Shown here one piece after another: positions 47,729 through 59,518 of a DNA stretch of 64,000 nt (positions within the stretch are counted from its first letter, which is position 1; every line of letters starts with the position of its first letter). This DNA comes from Casuarina equisetifolia (lineage: Eukaryota; Streptophyta; Magnoliopsida; Fagales; Casuarinaceae). The notes under the pieces were generated by a model. The model was not told where the DNA came from, did no database searches, and saw only the letters and a program-made list of their open reading frames with translations. A program made the translations under genes and the position numbers. The stretch spans positions 9,237,354 to 9,301,353 of the forward strand of contig CM052362.1 in NCBI GenBank assembly GCA_028551475.1, written 5' to 3'.

Positions 47729-49001
47729 TATGCTAATTTTTTCAATTATTTGGTAAGTAATATTCTTTCTTCTGAAATGTCATATCAACAAAGAAAAAAA
47801 TTCTTTTCTGACCTCAAAAATTATTTTTGGGAAGAGCCTTTCTTGTTTAAAGTATGTGTAGACTAGGTTATAAAAAGATGTGTTCCTAAGGAAGAGATGG
47901 CTAGTATCCTACACCATTGTCATGCTAGAGAGGTTGGTGGTCATTTTGGTGCCACCAGAACTGTAGCTAAGGTTTTACAGTCCAGATTTTATTGGCCCAC
48001 ACTTTTTAGAGATGCATATTCATATGTAGTTGCATGTGATCAATGTCAAAGAATTGGGAATATTTCTAGGAAACATGAGATGCCTTTAAACAATGTTGTT
48101 GTATGTGAGTTATTTGATGTTTAGGGTATTGACTTCATGAGACCCTTTCCACCTTCGTATGGAAATATATATATTTTGGTGGCTGTTGAGTATGTGTCTA
48201 AGTGGGTAGAAGTAGTAGCATTGCCTATAAATGATGCTAAGGTTATGGTTAAATTCTTAAAGAAAAATATTTTTACCCACTTTGGCACTCCTAGGGCAAT
48301 CATAAGTAATAGAGGGACCCATTTTTGCAACAAACAATTTAAATCACTTTTAGGTAAGTACGAGGTTACCCATAAGATTGCTACCCCTTATCACTCTCAG
48401 ACTAGTGGTCAAGTTGAGATATCAAATAGGGAAATTAAGAGAATTTTAGAAAAAACTGTGATGCCTCAAGGAAAGATTGGTCAATGAAACTTAATGATGC
48501 ACTTTGGGCCTATAGAACAGCATTCAACACGCCAATTGGAATGTCCCCCTTTAGGCTAGTGTTTGGGAAAGCTTGTCATCTACCAGTAGAATTAGAGCTT
48601 AAAGCATATTGGGCTTTGAAATTTTTGAATTTTGATATGCAGTCTGTAGGTGAAACTCGATTGTTGCAGCTGAATGAATTGCAGAAATTATGAGATGAGG
48701 CCTACGAAAATGCCAAAATATACAAGGAGAGGACAAAAATATGGCATGACAAACACATATTAAGAAGAGAGTTTGTGGTTGGCCAAAAAGTATTACTTTA
48801 TCACTCTCGTCTTAAATTGTTTCCAAGTAAATTGCGGTCTCGATGGTTTGGCCTTTCATAGTCACTAAGGTATTCCCATATGGAGTAATAGAAGTTGCAA
48901 ATGACACCCAAGGCACATTTAAGGTGAATGGTCAGTGTTTGAAGCCCTACTTTGAGGGAGTCAATATGCAGAAGACTACCATTGATCTTCTTCCTCCTTG
49001 A
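47729..49001 (+). pseudogene. Element D integrase
   Basis: The zinc domain is seen (HHCHAREVGGHFG and CDQCQRIG, an HHCC arrangement), then the core. The first Asp is in GIDFMRPF. The second Asp is replaced in [11 protein letters not shown], and the Glu is kept in [18 protein letters not shown] at 48122 breaks the core, a shift near 48484 moves to another frame, and a stop at 48691 follows NELQKL. The C-terminal segment reaches a TGA at 48999-49001. Confidence 0.87.
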
Positions 49002-50581
49002 GTAGAAACATTGAAGATTGTTTGGCTGAAAACTATAAAGCAAGTGCTTCTTGGGACGCAACCCAAGCATTTTATTGGTTCTTTTGTTGAAAATTTTGTT
49101 GCCACCATCTCCTCAAAGCTCTTTATGGCTATCATCTACAATCAGGGAAGTTTTCTCATTCCTATTTTACCTTTATTTTCCTTTATTCTTGCTTTATTTC
49201 TTTTTACATTGAGGACAATGCTTCATTCCAGTTTAGGGGTGGGAAAATAAATCTTTTCTTGCTAAATCTAATTGAATTTTTTTTATGATGTCATGATTAA
49301 ACCCTTTGTTTTGAATTCTTAGCGATTCTTAGGAAGATGTAGATTCTGTTCAAACCTACAATTGTGATGTGAGTTAAGTGTGATTCTAATTATGTTGATC
49401 CATTCATTAAACACTAAAAGTCCTTCATTTTTGAAATTGTGTGTATTTCTAGAGAACATTCATGTGAAGTATGTGATTTTCTTAGATCACACCCAGATCT
49501 TAGAATTTGCTTGATTTCCTCTTGAGGCAAAATCCTAGGTTGTATCTAATTGAGAAAAGGATTTAGGCCATTCTTTGGATCGTTTGAGCCTTTCAAGCCA
49601 ACCCTATTTATTTATCCCTAGTCACCCCCCTGAGCCTTGATTTATATCCATTTTTTTTTAACACCCACATATATATACCTTTGAGCCTTTGACAAATTAT
49701 CTTTTCGTCCCACACCCTTGAACATATTGATTTTTAGGATATAAGTCTATTTGAGTGAAGAGCAGTTGAGGGGAAGGATGTTGATTGCAATGATTATGTA
49801 GCATAATATGTTGCTTTTGTGAATGCAAAAAAAAAAAATGCAACATCTGTCCAAGATTGGAATTCTCTTATTACTTATTGTCAAATTCAAGCCACTCAAG
49901 GTTCAGAAATTGGCTTTTGCATAGTAGTTGGATGTCATCAGCAAGATAAGATTATAATGGTTACATTTCTAGTCCTACAACTTGCTTTATGATTGTAAGC
50001 ATGATTGTGACTTTTGTAAGTATCAAAATCCAAGTGAAATCAAGTATTTTTGGGAAGAAATGAATGAGAGAAGTGGTGATAGAAAGATCATTTGTGAAAA
50101 AAAAACAAAGAAAGGAAGTGACAAAAGCTTAAATTAGATCCTAGAAAGCAATGTGTTCACGGGTGAATTTAGCCTAAATGACTTTCATCTTACCCCTAGC
50201 CCAGCCTTACATTACAAGCTTATAAAAGTCCTATTGATTCTTGGTTAGATGATTGGCCTACATTAGTAGAGAGAGGAATGAAAAGCAAACCTATGAGGTT
50301 TGGTTAAAGATTTTGAGAGATTGCATATCAATGTGGATCTATTTAGAGTGCATATAGTTGAAAAGATAAGGACTCACACTCACACACACAAACATGGTCA
50401 ACATAGTTAAAAGTCTATCTTATCTTATGAACAATTGTTTTGTTTGGATGAAAGCTATATTTTTTCTTTGAATTGTTAAGTTGAGCAATTTTGAGTGAAT
50501 TTCAAGAACGGGTTTTGTCCAAAACATATATTATCTCTTACTTTTGCTCAAGGACTAGCAAAATGTCAAGTTTGGAGGTCT
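49002..50581 (+). promoter_or_regulatory. Element D 3' untranslated region
   Basis: No coding signal is seen. An internal GTTTAGGGGTGGGA tract lies near 49230, and the terminal AAGTTTGGAGGT tract at about 50568-50579 abuts the LTR. A hairpin TTTTGCT (50542-50548) with AGCAAAA (50557-50563) precedes the terminal tract, as in element C. A CA run is near 50380. Confidence 0.7.
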
Positions 50582-50993
50582 TGATAACTTTATTTTTATA
50601 GAGTTATTTTAACTATTTTAGGATATAAATAATACAAGTTTTATAAGATAATATTTAAGTTTTGATATATTTATGTAAATTTGTGTTATTTATGCAGCAA
50701 ACCCCAAAAGAGCAAAAGAAATAAAGGAAAAGAAAGTTACAAAAAGGCACATGAAGAAGAAAAGGAAAGAAAAAGAAATCAAAAGAAGAAAAGAGGAGGC
50801 AATGTGTAAAGTAGCAAAAAGAGGAGGAAAAGGACAAAAAAGGACAAGAAAGGAAATAAACAAAAGGGGCAAAAAAGTGAATTACTAAGGGAGAATCTTA
50901 GGTCATGCATCCCAAGATAACATAAAAGGGCAAAGGAACGTGAATTATGGACAAGTGGAAAGAGGGCACCGCATAAGAGAAGAAGAGAAAGAA
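50582..50993 (+). repeat. Element D 3' LTR, left part
   Basis: It matches 42122-42530 and stops at the LINE insertion point inside the purine-rich tract. Its last 14 bases (AAGAAGAGAAAGAA, 50980-50993) recur at 57004-57017. Confidence 0.92.
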
Positions 50994-51647
50994 TCGCTCC
51001 CCCCGCTCCCCCATCGCTCCCCCCAGCCCCCGCCGCAGATCTCCCAGCCCCCCGCTCCCCCATCGCCCCTCCCAGACCCCCGCCGCAGATCTCCCAGGCT
51101 CCCCCCGCTCCCCCCGATCCCCCATCGCTCCCCCCAGCCCCCGCCGCAGATCTCCCAGCCCCCCCGCTCCTCCATCGCCCCTCCCAGACCCCCGCCGCAG
51201 ATCTCCCAGGCTCCCCCCGCTCCCCCCTGATCCCCCCGCTCCCCCATCGCCCCCCCCAGCCCCCGCCGCAAATCTCCCAGCCCCTCCCAGACCCCCGCCG
51301 CAGATCTCCCAGCCCACCCCATTTTCGCCCCTCACCCCCCCAGCCCCATCCCGTGCACTCCCCCCTGTCCAGCCCTCTCCCTGATCCCTCCGCCCCCCCT
51401 ATCGTTTCCCCCGTCCCCCATCGTATCCCCACTCCTCCCGAAGCTCCCCTGCCCCCCCTCCACAGAACCCATATCCCGTCCCCCATCGCAGGAAACAGTC
51501 TGGCCACTTATCCCAGGCTCCCCCCGCTCCCCCCGCTCCCCCATCGCATCCCCATCGTGTGGTCACCGGCGGAAGGTAGTAGGATTTAGAGCAGGTCAGC
51601 GGGAGACAAGACCTGATGGCTGATCGCCGGATCTCCTAGGCTCGGAG

Positions 51648-51654
<7 letters not shown>
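50994..51654 (+). repeat. C-rich tandem repeat 5' leader of the LINE
   Basis: It starts at the insertion point and is almost free of T and A. The motif GCCGCAGATCTCCCAG (one copy with AAATC) recurs about six times between 51029 and 51315, with spacing of roughly 30-67 bp, between CGCTCCCCC and CATCGC blocks. The complementary strand is G-run rich. Apparent glycine-rich minus-strand frames (50779-51507) come from this composition and are not genes. Confidence 0.8.

Positions 51655-51684
<30 letters not shown>
51655..51684 (+). repeat. A30 tract within the LINE leader
   Basis: Thirty consecutive A residues separate the C-rich leader from a 417-bp AT-rich leader before ORF1. No target duplication surrounds the C-rich block alone, so it is treated as part of the LINE. 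Confidence 0.7.
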
Positions 51685-51685
<1 letters not shown>

Positions 51686-52101
51686 ATTTCTGTATATTAG
51701 ATTATAATTAGGATAGACTCTGTTGAAGTGAGTGTTGTTTCTGTGTGTTTTATTTTTCTATTTGTTATTTTATTTTATTTTTATTTTTTTTATATATTGG
51801 ATTTGCAATTTAGGAGTAGAAGTTGGTGTAGTGAGAGTTAGGTGTGAATTTAGTTGTTTCGTGGTGTGTTTTGATTTATTGATTGCTTAGTTAAGATATT
51901 TGTTTTGGAGTGATAAGAGAAGGATATACCTACTAAAAGCCATGTTTCTATATTAAGTTAAGTTAAAGGGATTTAAGTAGATTGTCGGTAGAAGAAGGCA
52001 GAATCTATCAGGTCTATATACTGAGTAGATTATGAACTTTTGGTACATCTTACCAAAATCCTGCCTATCAAATTAGTTAAGTACTAAGTTGGTAACTGCT
52101 G
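51685..52101 (+). other. AT-rich second part of the LINE 5' leader
   Basis: No gene is seen. It contains T-runs and leads to the ORF1 start codon at 52102. Confidence 0.6.
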
Positions 52102-53535
52102 ATGGTCAAGGATTTTCAGAGGATAGACCCAGAGAGTGCTGAGTTTGAAAGAAGAGAGAAAAAGAAAATAAGGAAACTTAAAGAGTGTTGGAAATCTTTA
52201 GGAGAAAATAATGATACAGAAGTTAAAATAATGAAATCTGGACGATTAACCCTTGCAAATAGGAACATGGCTAAAGGAAGTGTGACCAAGGATAATGTAT
52301 TATCTCAACAAGACAAGGAGAGAATTGAACAAGAAATCCAAGAAAGTTTATTCCAAGGGCCTACAAGAAATAAGGAGAAAAATGAGAGGCTAGAAGAGAC
52401 AAACAACATTATCTTTAAGGAGAGTTTTGAACATAAAGGAAAACATGATTCTTGGAGTAAGGTTGTAGTAGGAGGATTAGCACAAAATGCTCATATGAAA
52501 TACCAGCCACCGGTATTAAATGATGGGAAAATTAGAGTTGCCCCTCCTAAGGAAGTTATTGAAGAAGGAAGTAAATTCTATGAAAATTGTGTTGTGGGTT
52601 TCTTTTTGGGTTCAAAATTACCATTTTCTGTTGTAAAAGGAATTGTAGAAAAGCAATGGGGAAAACAAAGCTTAATAGATATTTCTGCAACAGACAGTGG
52701 CTTCTTCTTTTTTAGATTCTCTGATAAACAAAAGATGGAGGAAGTATTAGAAGCTGGAGTTTGTGATGTGGTAGGAAAACCAATGTTTCTGCAAAAATGG
52801 CATAACACTATTAGACTGCAGAAAGGAAAAATCACTTCAATACCAATTTGGATAAAGTTGCACAATGTCCCACATGCTTTATGGGATGAGATTGGTATGA
52901 GCTATGTAGCTAGTGCTGTTGGAAAGCCACTATACATGGATAAAGCTACCAAACATAGACAAAGGATATCATATGCAAAAGTATGTGTTGAAATAGATAC
53001 AAAGTGTTCTCTACCAACTTCATTTGAAATTGACATGGGTAATGGTGCTATTTTTTAGGTAGGAGTGGAGTATTGTTGGTTACCTGAAATATGCAAAAAA
53101 TGTGATTGCTTTGGACATAAGGAGTGTGTTATAAAGCAAAAGGAGATATGGGTTCCAGTTCAAAAGCCATTAAGTCAGATGGAGAAATATGATGAAGGAT
53201 GTGAGGATAAAGAAAAATTGGATAAAGGTAATGAAGATCAAGTTCATGACGAGCAAGGACATGAGGATATAAGAGATAAGATTGTAAATTCAATAACACA
53301 TGAAGTTGAATCCACCATAAGTCCAAAAGCCAAATTAGAACAAAGCAATAAAGCAAGTGTGAATGGAAGGGGAAACAAAAGGAGCCCCAAAAGGAATACA
53401 TGTGAGCAGGACAATACCAGTAATAGATTTAGTGTGCTTATAAGTAATCATCAAGAACCAAATGAAGCAAGATGCAATGATATTGTAGGTCTTGAAGGTG
53501 TTGAAGGAGAAAACACTATACCCCCAGACAAATGA
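52102..53535 (+). pseudogene. LINE ORF1 protein (DUF4283-like RNA-binding domain plus zinc knuckle)
   Basis: The frame from 52102 is interrupted once, by TAG at 53056-53058, and ends at 53535, overlapping the ORF2 start by four bases. A charged N-terminus is followed by NCVVGFFLGSKLPFSVVKG, SGFFFFRFSDKQ, VVGKPMFLQKWHNTI and IPIWIKLHNVPHALWDEIG, typical of plant LINE ORF1. Just after the stop, VGVEYCWLPEICKKC and CFGHKEC give a knuckle with shortened spacing. An acidic and lysine-rich tail follows. The protein would bind LINE RNA. The single stop separates the domain from the knuckle. Confidence 0.88.
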
Positions 53536-56500
53536 TCATATTCTCATGGAATGTCAGGGGCTTGAATAAAAGCCCTAAACAAAAGGAGGTACGAGAAGTT
53601 ATCAAGAATGCTAAAGCTGACATTGTCATTCTATTAGAACACAAAATAAAAGAAGATAAAGCACAATGGGTGATAGATTCTCTGTTTCCCCAATGGGGTT
53701 TTATCCATAATTATAGAGATAATGAAAATGGTAGGATTTGGATTGTATGGAAAAAGCCACAGTTCAACATCACAGTGCTTAGTAGTTCTAAACAGGTAGT
53801 GAATTGTAAAGTGGAAGAGGGACATGAAGTATGGTACTTATCTGCCATCTATGCAGCAAATGCAGCGAATGAACGAAAGGATCTTTGGAGTAACCTCACA
53901 CAATGTTATAACAGTTATGGAAAGAACACTCAATGGCTACTAGTAGGGGATTTTAATACAGTGAGGAATCTAAATGAGAGGGTTAGTGTAGCTAGTAGAT
54001 GGATAGAAGGAATAGAAGATTTCAACAAGTTCATAAGTGATGCAGAACTTATAGAACCAAACTTTGTAGGACCGCTCCTATCATGGACGAACAAAGGTAA
54101 AGGAATAGGGTTCAAAGGCAGTAAATTGGATAGATGTTTGGTAAACCCTAAATGGCTGCAAAGTAATATGGATTTCTCCATTGAATTTAGTACTCCTGGA
54201 TTGTCAGATCACAGTCCTTGCATTATCAAGGTGGGCAATAATAGACCAAGTCAGAAAAGGACTTTTAGATTTTTCAACTTTTGGCCAGACAACCCCCAAT
54301 TTATGACAATAGTGAAGAATATTTGGCAACAAAGGGTTGATGGCACTATAATGTACAGAATAATGATAAAGTTGAAGGAAATGAAAAAAGAGTTGAGAAA
54401 GCTAAATAGAGAGGAATTTGGAGAACTACCAAGGAAAACAGAGGTAGCAAGGAAGCAGCTACAAATAGCACAAGCAAAGCTCTTTGATGATCCTTCAAAT
54501 ACCCAATTGCGCAATGAAGAAAAGGAGTGGTTAGAAAAGTTACTAATATGTAGCAAGCATGAAGAAATACTTCTGAAGCAAAAATCAAGGAATAATTGGC
54601 TGAAAGAGGGAGATTGTAATAGTAAAGTCTTTTTTGGAAGCATGATGAAGAGGAGAGCAAAAAATCACATTGTTAAGTTGGAATTAGATGATGGGCAACT
54701 TACTGAAGATCCTGAAATGATAAAGAACAAAATTCTAAATTATTATCAAAACTTGCTAGGGAGGGCAAACCAACCTCAACCATCAGAAACAAGATTAAGA
54801 GAGTTATTTCCTATGGAAATTCCAGAAGAGACAAAGAGAAGCCTTATAGCAGACGTTCAAAGAGAAGATATACAAAAGGTCCTTAATACCTTTGGTGATT
54901 ACAAAGCTCCAGGTCCTGATGGATATAATAGCTTCTTCTTCAAGAAAGCATGGAGTATTATAGGGAGTGACATAGAAGATGCAGTAATAGCTTTCTTTCA
55001 AAGGAGACAGCTACTGCGAAGCATAAATTCAACAGTAATCTCTCTTGTCCCTAAGAAAATTAATGCCACCAATATGAAAGATTTTAGACCAATATCTTGT
55101 TGTAATGTGTTGTACAAGATCATATCTAAAATTGTGGCAGGAAGACTAAGTTTAGCTTTGCCTCATTTCATACATCCGTGTCAGACAGCTTTTGTGCCAG
55201 GAAGGAACATTAAGGAAAATATTTTGTTGTGTCAAGAGTTGATGCACAATTATCACAAAGATATTCATGGGAAAAGGGTGGCAATTAAGGTTGATATTAT
55301 GAAAGCATATGATTCAATAGACTGGAATGCAATCCTAAATACACTGAAAGTTTTGAAGTTCCCAGACAAATTTAGATTGCTGATTGAAAGCTGCATCACT
55401 ACTGTGGGATATTCTGTGAACATCAATGGCTCTCATACAGGTTTTTTTAAGGGGGCAAAGGGACTTAGACAAGGAGACCCTCTCTCTCCTTTTCTCTTTG
55501 TTATTGTGATGGAGATTCTTAACAGAATTATACAAAATAAAGTATCTTCTGGAAGGTTTAAATTTCACTGGAAATGCGCCAAAGAAAAGATCACTCATTT
55601 ATGCTTTGCTGATGATCTCTTTTTGTTTGCTCATGGAGATATTGAATCCATATTATGTTTACTAGATGCTATGCAAGAGTTTGAAGATATAACAGGTTTG
55701 AAGATGCATCCAGAGAAGTGTCAAATTTTCTTTTCAGGCTTGTCAGAACAGGAAAAGGCTCTAATACTTGATCATATTCCTATCCAAGAAGGCCAACTTC
55801 CCATAAAATACTTAGGAGTACCATTGATTACTAAAAGACTCTCCAACCTAGATTGTACTATCCTGACAGAAAAGATATTGAGAAGAATTGAAGGTTGGGA
55901 GTCTAAGCATATTAGTTATGGGGGGAGACTGCAGCTAGCCAAAAGTGTTCTATTCTCATTGCAAACATATTGGATGCAAATTTTTCTACTGCCAAAACAG
56001 ACCCTTTATGAAATTGAAAAAAGGATTAGAACTTTCCTTTGGACAGGTAAATCTAATGGACGATGTGTAGCGAAAGTGGCATGGAAAGAAGTTTGATGGC
56101 CTAAAGTTTCTGGAGGACTAGGTTTGATAGACATTCACACTTGGAATAAAGCAGCAATTGGAAAACTCCTATGGTCTCTTGTGCACCCCAATTCAAACTC
56201 CTTATGGGTTAAATGGATGATAACAGAAAATTTGAAGGAAAGGAATGTATTAGAAGTTGAGATGAAAGGATCACTAGCTTGGAGTTTTAGGAATATTTTA
56301 CAAGTAAGAAATGAACTAACACAACTAGTGACAGACTCAGAATACAATATTGCCAAGAGTTATGTAGCACTAAGAGAGAACAGAGAAGATTCCAAATGGG
56401 CAACACTTGTTTGGAAAGAAGGAGTACCGAAGCATAATTTTATATGTTGGATCATTTTAAGAGACAAACTATCCACAGCAGATCGGGTGGCAAAATGGAA

Positions 56501-56921
56501 TAGTTCAGTGGATCTACGATGCAACCTCTGCCAACAAGAAGAAGAATCACATGAACATTTATTTTTTAAGTGCAGGTTCACAAACTACATCTGGAAGGCT
56601 TTGTTAGGCATGAATGGATTAACTCGAAGAATTGAACATTGGAGAGCTGAAATATATTGGATGATCAACACTGTTAAGAAGAAGAGCTTTGCAGCTACTT
56701 TGCTTAGTATATCTTTCAAGGCCGTATTGTATCACATTTGGAGCGAAAGGAATAGAAGAAGATTCAGCAATACAAGTCTAGAAAACTCAACCATTATTGC
56801 CAAAATCAAGAAGGACGTGAGAGGCAAGATTTCATCTACTAGAGGAGTTAAGCTTACAAATTGTAATAAATTTTTACAAGAGCTTTGGAATTTGCCAAGT
56901 GCAATATTTGAGCTTAGATGA
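53532..56921 (+). pseudogene. LINE ORF2: endonuclease, reverse transcriptase and C-terminal zinc domain
   Basis: The endonuclease part has FSWNVRGLNKS, ILLEHK, LLVGDFNTV and LSDHSP. The reverse transcriptase has YKAPGPDGYNSFFFKK, PISCCNVLYKIISKI, LRQGDPLSPFLFVIVME and the active site FADD at 55605-55616. The C-terminal part has HNFICWIILRDKLSTADRV and the zinc motif CNLCQQEEESHEHLFFKC. The only break is TGA at 56094-56096, after VAWKEV and before WPK; the same frame continues to 56921. Length (1130 codons) and order are as in plant L1 elements. It nicks target DNA and copies the RNA there. Confidence 0.92.
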
Positions 56922-57003
56922 TGATATTTTGTAATCGAACAATCTTGTAAATTTTTTATGAGTGATATATAATTTGACCTTTCACCAAAAAAAAAAAAAA
57001 AAA
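56922..57003 (+). terminator. LINE 3' UTR and poly(A) tail
   Basis: A short 3' UTR with TGATATATAATTTGACCTTTCACC followed by 17 A. Versions of this text end the older fragments near 29210, 40840, 41690, 58215 and 58820, identifying them as the same family. Confidence 0.85.
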
Positions 57004-57017
57004 AAGAAGAGAAAGAA

Positions 57018-58032
57018 GAGAGAGAAGAGAGAGAAAAAAAGAAAAGCCATGTGTTGCCGCTGGAACCAAGGAAGGGAGAAAAAGCTAGAAAAGAAGGAGA
57101 AAACCAAGGAAGAAAAAGAGAAATAGGTGCGGGAAAGCTTCCCTGTACTTCTTATCATTCTTGAATTGTAGGAATTCTGTAAAGAATTCTTAAAGAAAAG
57201 ACAATGTGGTGATAACTTTCCTGTTCTTTTTATTTAAGATGTTTTGCTTAATTTCTACTATTACTTTGGTTTGTTATTTTAGTATATTCTAAACTTCTTT
57301 TGTTAGAGCGAAGATGTAGCCTAACTATGATGATGTGAATTTTATAAGTTTTTATGTTTTGCAAGATATTTTATTTATGTGAGTTATATATTATTATGCT
57401 TAATGTTTTTAAGTGATTGGCCACCACTTGAATGATTTGATGTGCATGTTTGAAACTGAGAGGTAATAATATGCAATTGCTTCTTATAATATATAACCAT
57501 GAATTAAATATGGATAGACACATATCATATTATTTGTGTGGCTTTTGGTGATAAGATGATCAAAAGATTTATTTTAAACCAAGAATGTTCACAAATCTTA
57601 ATGCATTTGGTATATTTCAATTCACATATAGAGATATAGTGAATTAATAAACTAAATATGTTTGCTATACCTAGACATAGGATAATAAATAAATTAGAAA
57701 ATTTCACCATCACATAGGTAATATCATTCTTGTAGGCATAAACTATGAAAATTCATATCTAGTAGTTATGGTAAAATCGGAAGCTCTAACATATTTCTCA
57801 ACTTGATTGTTCTTACTTGGATTTGATTTTAATTAACATTGAGTTTTTGTTTTAGAAATTTTAAATTTTAATTCATCATCAACAATATTTTGATTTACTA
57901 GATAAATTTTAGGATTAATTCAACATTAGTACTTAATTAGTTTAGTATTCACTAATCTTTGTGGGACAATACTTTTCTTATCATTATATTACTTGTTCGA
58001 CATGTTCACTTGTATTTAAAATTCACCAAACA
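57018..58032 (+). repeat. Element D 3' LTR, right part
   Basis: It resumes the purine tract and continues collinear with 42540-43556, ending TTCACCAAACA before the TTTAG target copy. Confidence 0.92.
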
Positions 58033-58037
58033 TTTAG

Positions 58038-58247
58038 ACAGTTCAATTATTATTGCTAAAATCAAGAATGACATGAGAATGAAGATTTTATCTACCAGGG
58101 AGTAAAGCCTATAAATTGTAATAAGTTTTTGCAAAAGCTTTGAAATTTTTCAAATGTAGTGTTTGAGCTTAAATGGTGATGTTGTAATTAAGTAATTTGT
58201 AATTTTTTTATGGTGGTATATAATTCTTGTCCTTTCACCAAAAAAAA
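58038..58247 (+). pseudogene. LINE 3' fragment 3, right part
   Basis: It continues from 42121: together they read through the region homologous to 56790-56990, ending with TTTCACCAAAAAAAATAAA. The clean join proves that element D entered an existing LINE remnant. Confidence 0.8.
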
Positions 58248-58850
58248 TAAAAAGTAAAGAAGAAACTAAATGGGCAAGACTAGTATGGAAAGGAGGAGTA
58301 TCAAAGCATAATTTTATATGTTGTATTATTTTGAAAGACAAGTTAACCACTGCAAATCAAGTGGTAGTATGGAACAACTCAAGAAACCTATAGTGTAACC
58401 TTTGCCCATAATAAGAAGAATCACTAGAACACTTATTCTCTAATTACAAGTTCACAAATTACATTTGGAAGGCTTTACTAAGTATGAATAGATTATCTCA
58501 AAGAAGTGAGCAATGGACAACATAAATATGTTAGATGATCAAGGTTGTTAAATGTAAAAATTTTGTAGTGTCCCTACTTAGTCTATCATTCAAAGTTGGT
58601 TTGTATCATATTTGGAGAGAAAGAAATAGAACAAGATTCAATAGTAAAAGTCTAGACAAGTCGACTATTATTGCTAAAATCAAAAATGATATGAGAGGCA
58701 AGATTTTATTAATTAAGGGAGTAAAGGTTTTGCAAGAGCTTTGGAATTTTCCAAGTGTAGTTTTTAAGCCTAAATGAGAATATTAAATCTTAATAATTGT
58801 ATTTTCTTTAGTAATATATAATACTTGACCTTTCATTAAAAATAATTTGC
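58248..58850 (+). pseudogene. LINE 3' fragment 4 of segment copy 2
   Basis: It begins inside the LINE at the block matching AGAAGATTCCAAATGGGC (about 56385) and ends at the LINE 3' UTR near 58845. An 80-codon open frame (58535-58777) contains SLSFKVGLYHIWRERNRTRF, a chance survival of the C-terminal region. Confidence 0.78.
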
Positions 58851-59513
58851 TTAAAATATAATGTGCCAAGGTGGCCAAAATGTACCCAACTTATGTTTTA
58901 AGAGCAAAACATAGATCCAACAAGGTAATAGACTTGAGCTTACAATTTATTCCCATGTAGAAAATGCTTAAGGATGTTGCTAAAAGCTTAAACAATAAAG
59001 GCTTTATATCTTCAATGCCCTGTCAAATTGCAAGTAGGAGAAATTAGCATATGGCCTCTATATTGGTGGCATTAAGTGTTGTTTAGTGCTTATAACAAAT
59101 ATCTAAAGAACCTAATTAATGAGAAACTTAATGATATGGAGCTCATTATGATCTTTTCTAACCTTTATAAATAAGATAACCATTTGGTCGAGGTGGTCTT
59201 GTTGATAATGAGTATTATTTATAATGTAATAAATATCATTGAAATTAGCTTTCTAGTATTAAAAAAAATGATGGCAATTATTTTCCAATCTATTCGCACC
59301 ACAATACTTTTTTTTTATATAAATTTTCTAATCTTTGTGTGTGGGGGCAACAATCTAATACATTGTCATAATAGATACTCCATTTTCCACGGAGGTTTTT
59401 ATTGCTATAACATGAATTGCACTAAATAAAAAAAGTATGATTATGTGATATAAGGGAACTAATTTCTAGCATGCATAATTTATGACCTGTGAGTAGAACA
59501 TTGAACTCAATGG
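58851..59513. other. Flank shared with 29246-29910, no recognised gene
   Basis: Collinear with segment copy 1. A short frame at 59184-59429 is not conserved. Nothing else is recognised. Confidence 0.55.
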
Positions 59514-59518
59514 ATTAC

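Larger units (their letters stand above)
50994..57003 (+). mobile_element. Near full-length plant L1-type LINE in element D's LTR
   Basis: It has a C-rich 5' region, ORF1 and ORF2, a short 3' UTR and a poly(A) tail at 56987-57003, flanked by the 14-bp target duplication AAGAAGAGAAAGAA. Target-primed reverse transcription gives this structure. There is one stop in each open frame. It is the youngest large insertion in this half of the window, being inside the already inserted element D. Confidence 0.93.
42122..58032 (+). mobile_element. Element D: full-length Athila-type Ty3/gypsy retrotransposon carrying a LINE
   Basis: The 5' LTR is 42122-43556; the 3' LTR is 50582-50993 plus 57018-58032, split by the LINE. 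The target duplication TTTAG is at 42117-42121 and 58033-58037. The domain order Gag, protease, reverse transcriptase, RNase H, integrase is that of Ty3/gypsy, and the sequences are of Athila type. Without the LINE the element is 9.9 kb. Stops, shifts and active-site changes make it dead. No envelope-like frame is present between pol and the 3' LTR. Confidence 0.93.

Noticed and set aside
49011..49250. 79-codon frame after element D integrase, considered as an env-like start
   Set aside because: It is too short, its start is in the untranslated region, and it is not conserved as a frame in element C.
50779..51507. Glycine-rich 242-residue reading frame on the minus strand and its overlapping neighbours
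   Set aside because: It is the complement of the C-rich LINE leader plus the purine tract of element D's LTR. All frames are open because of composition, and there is no domain.
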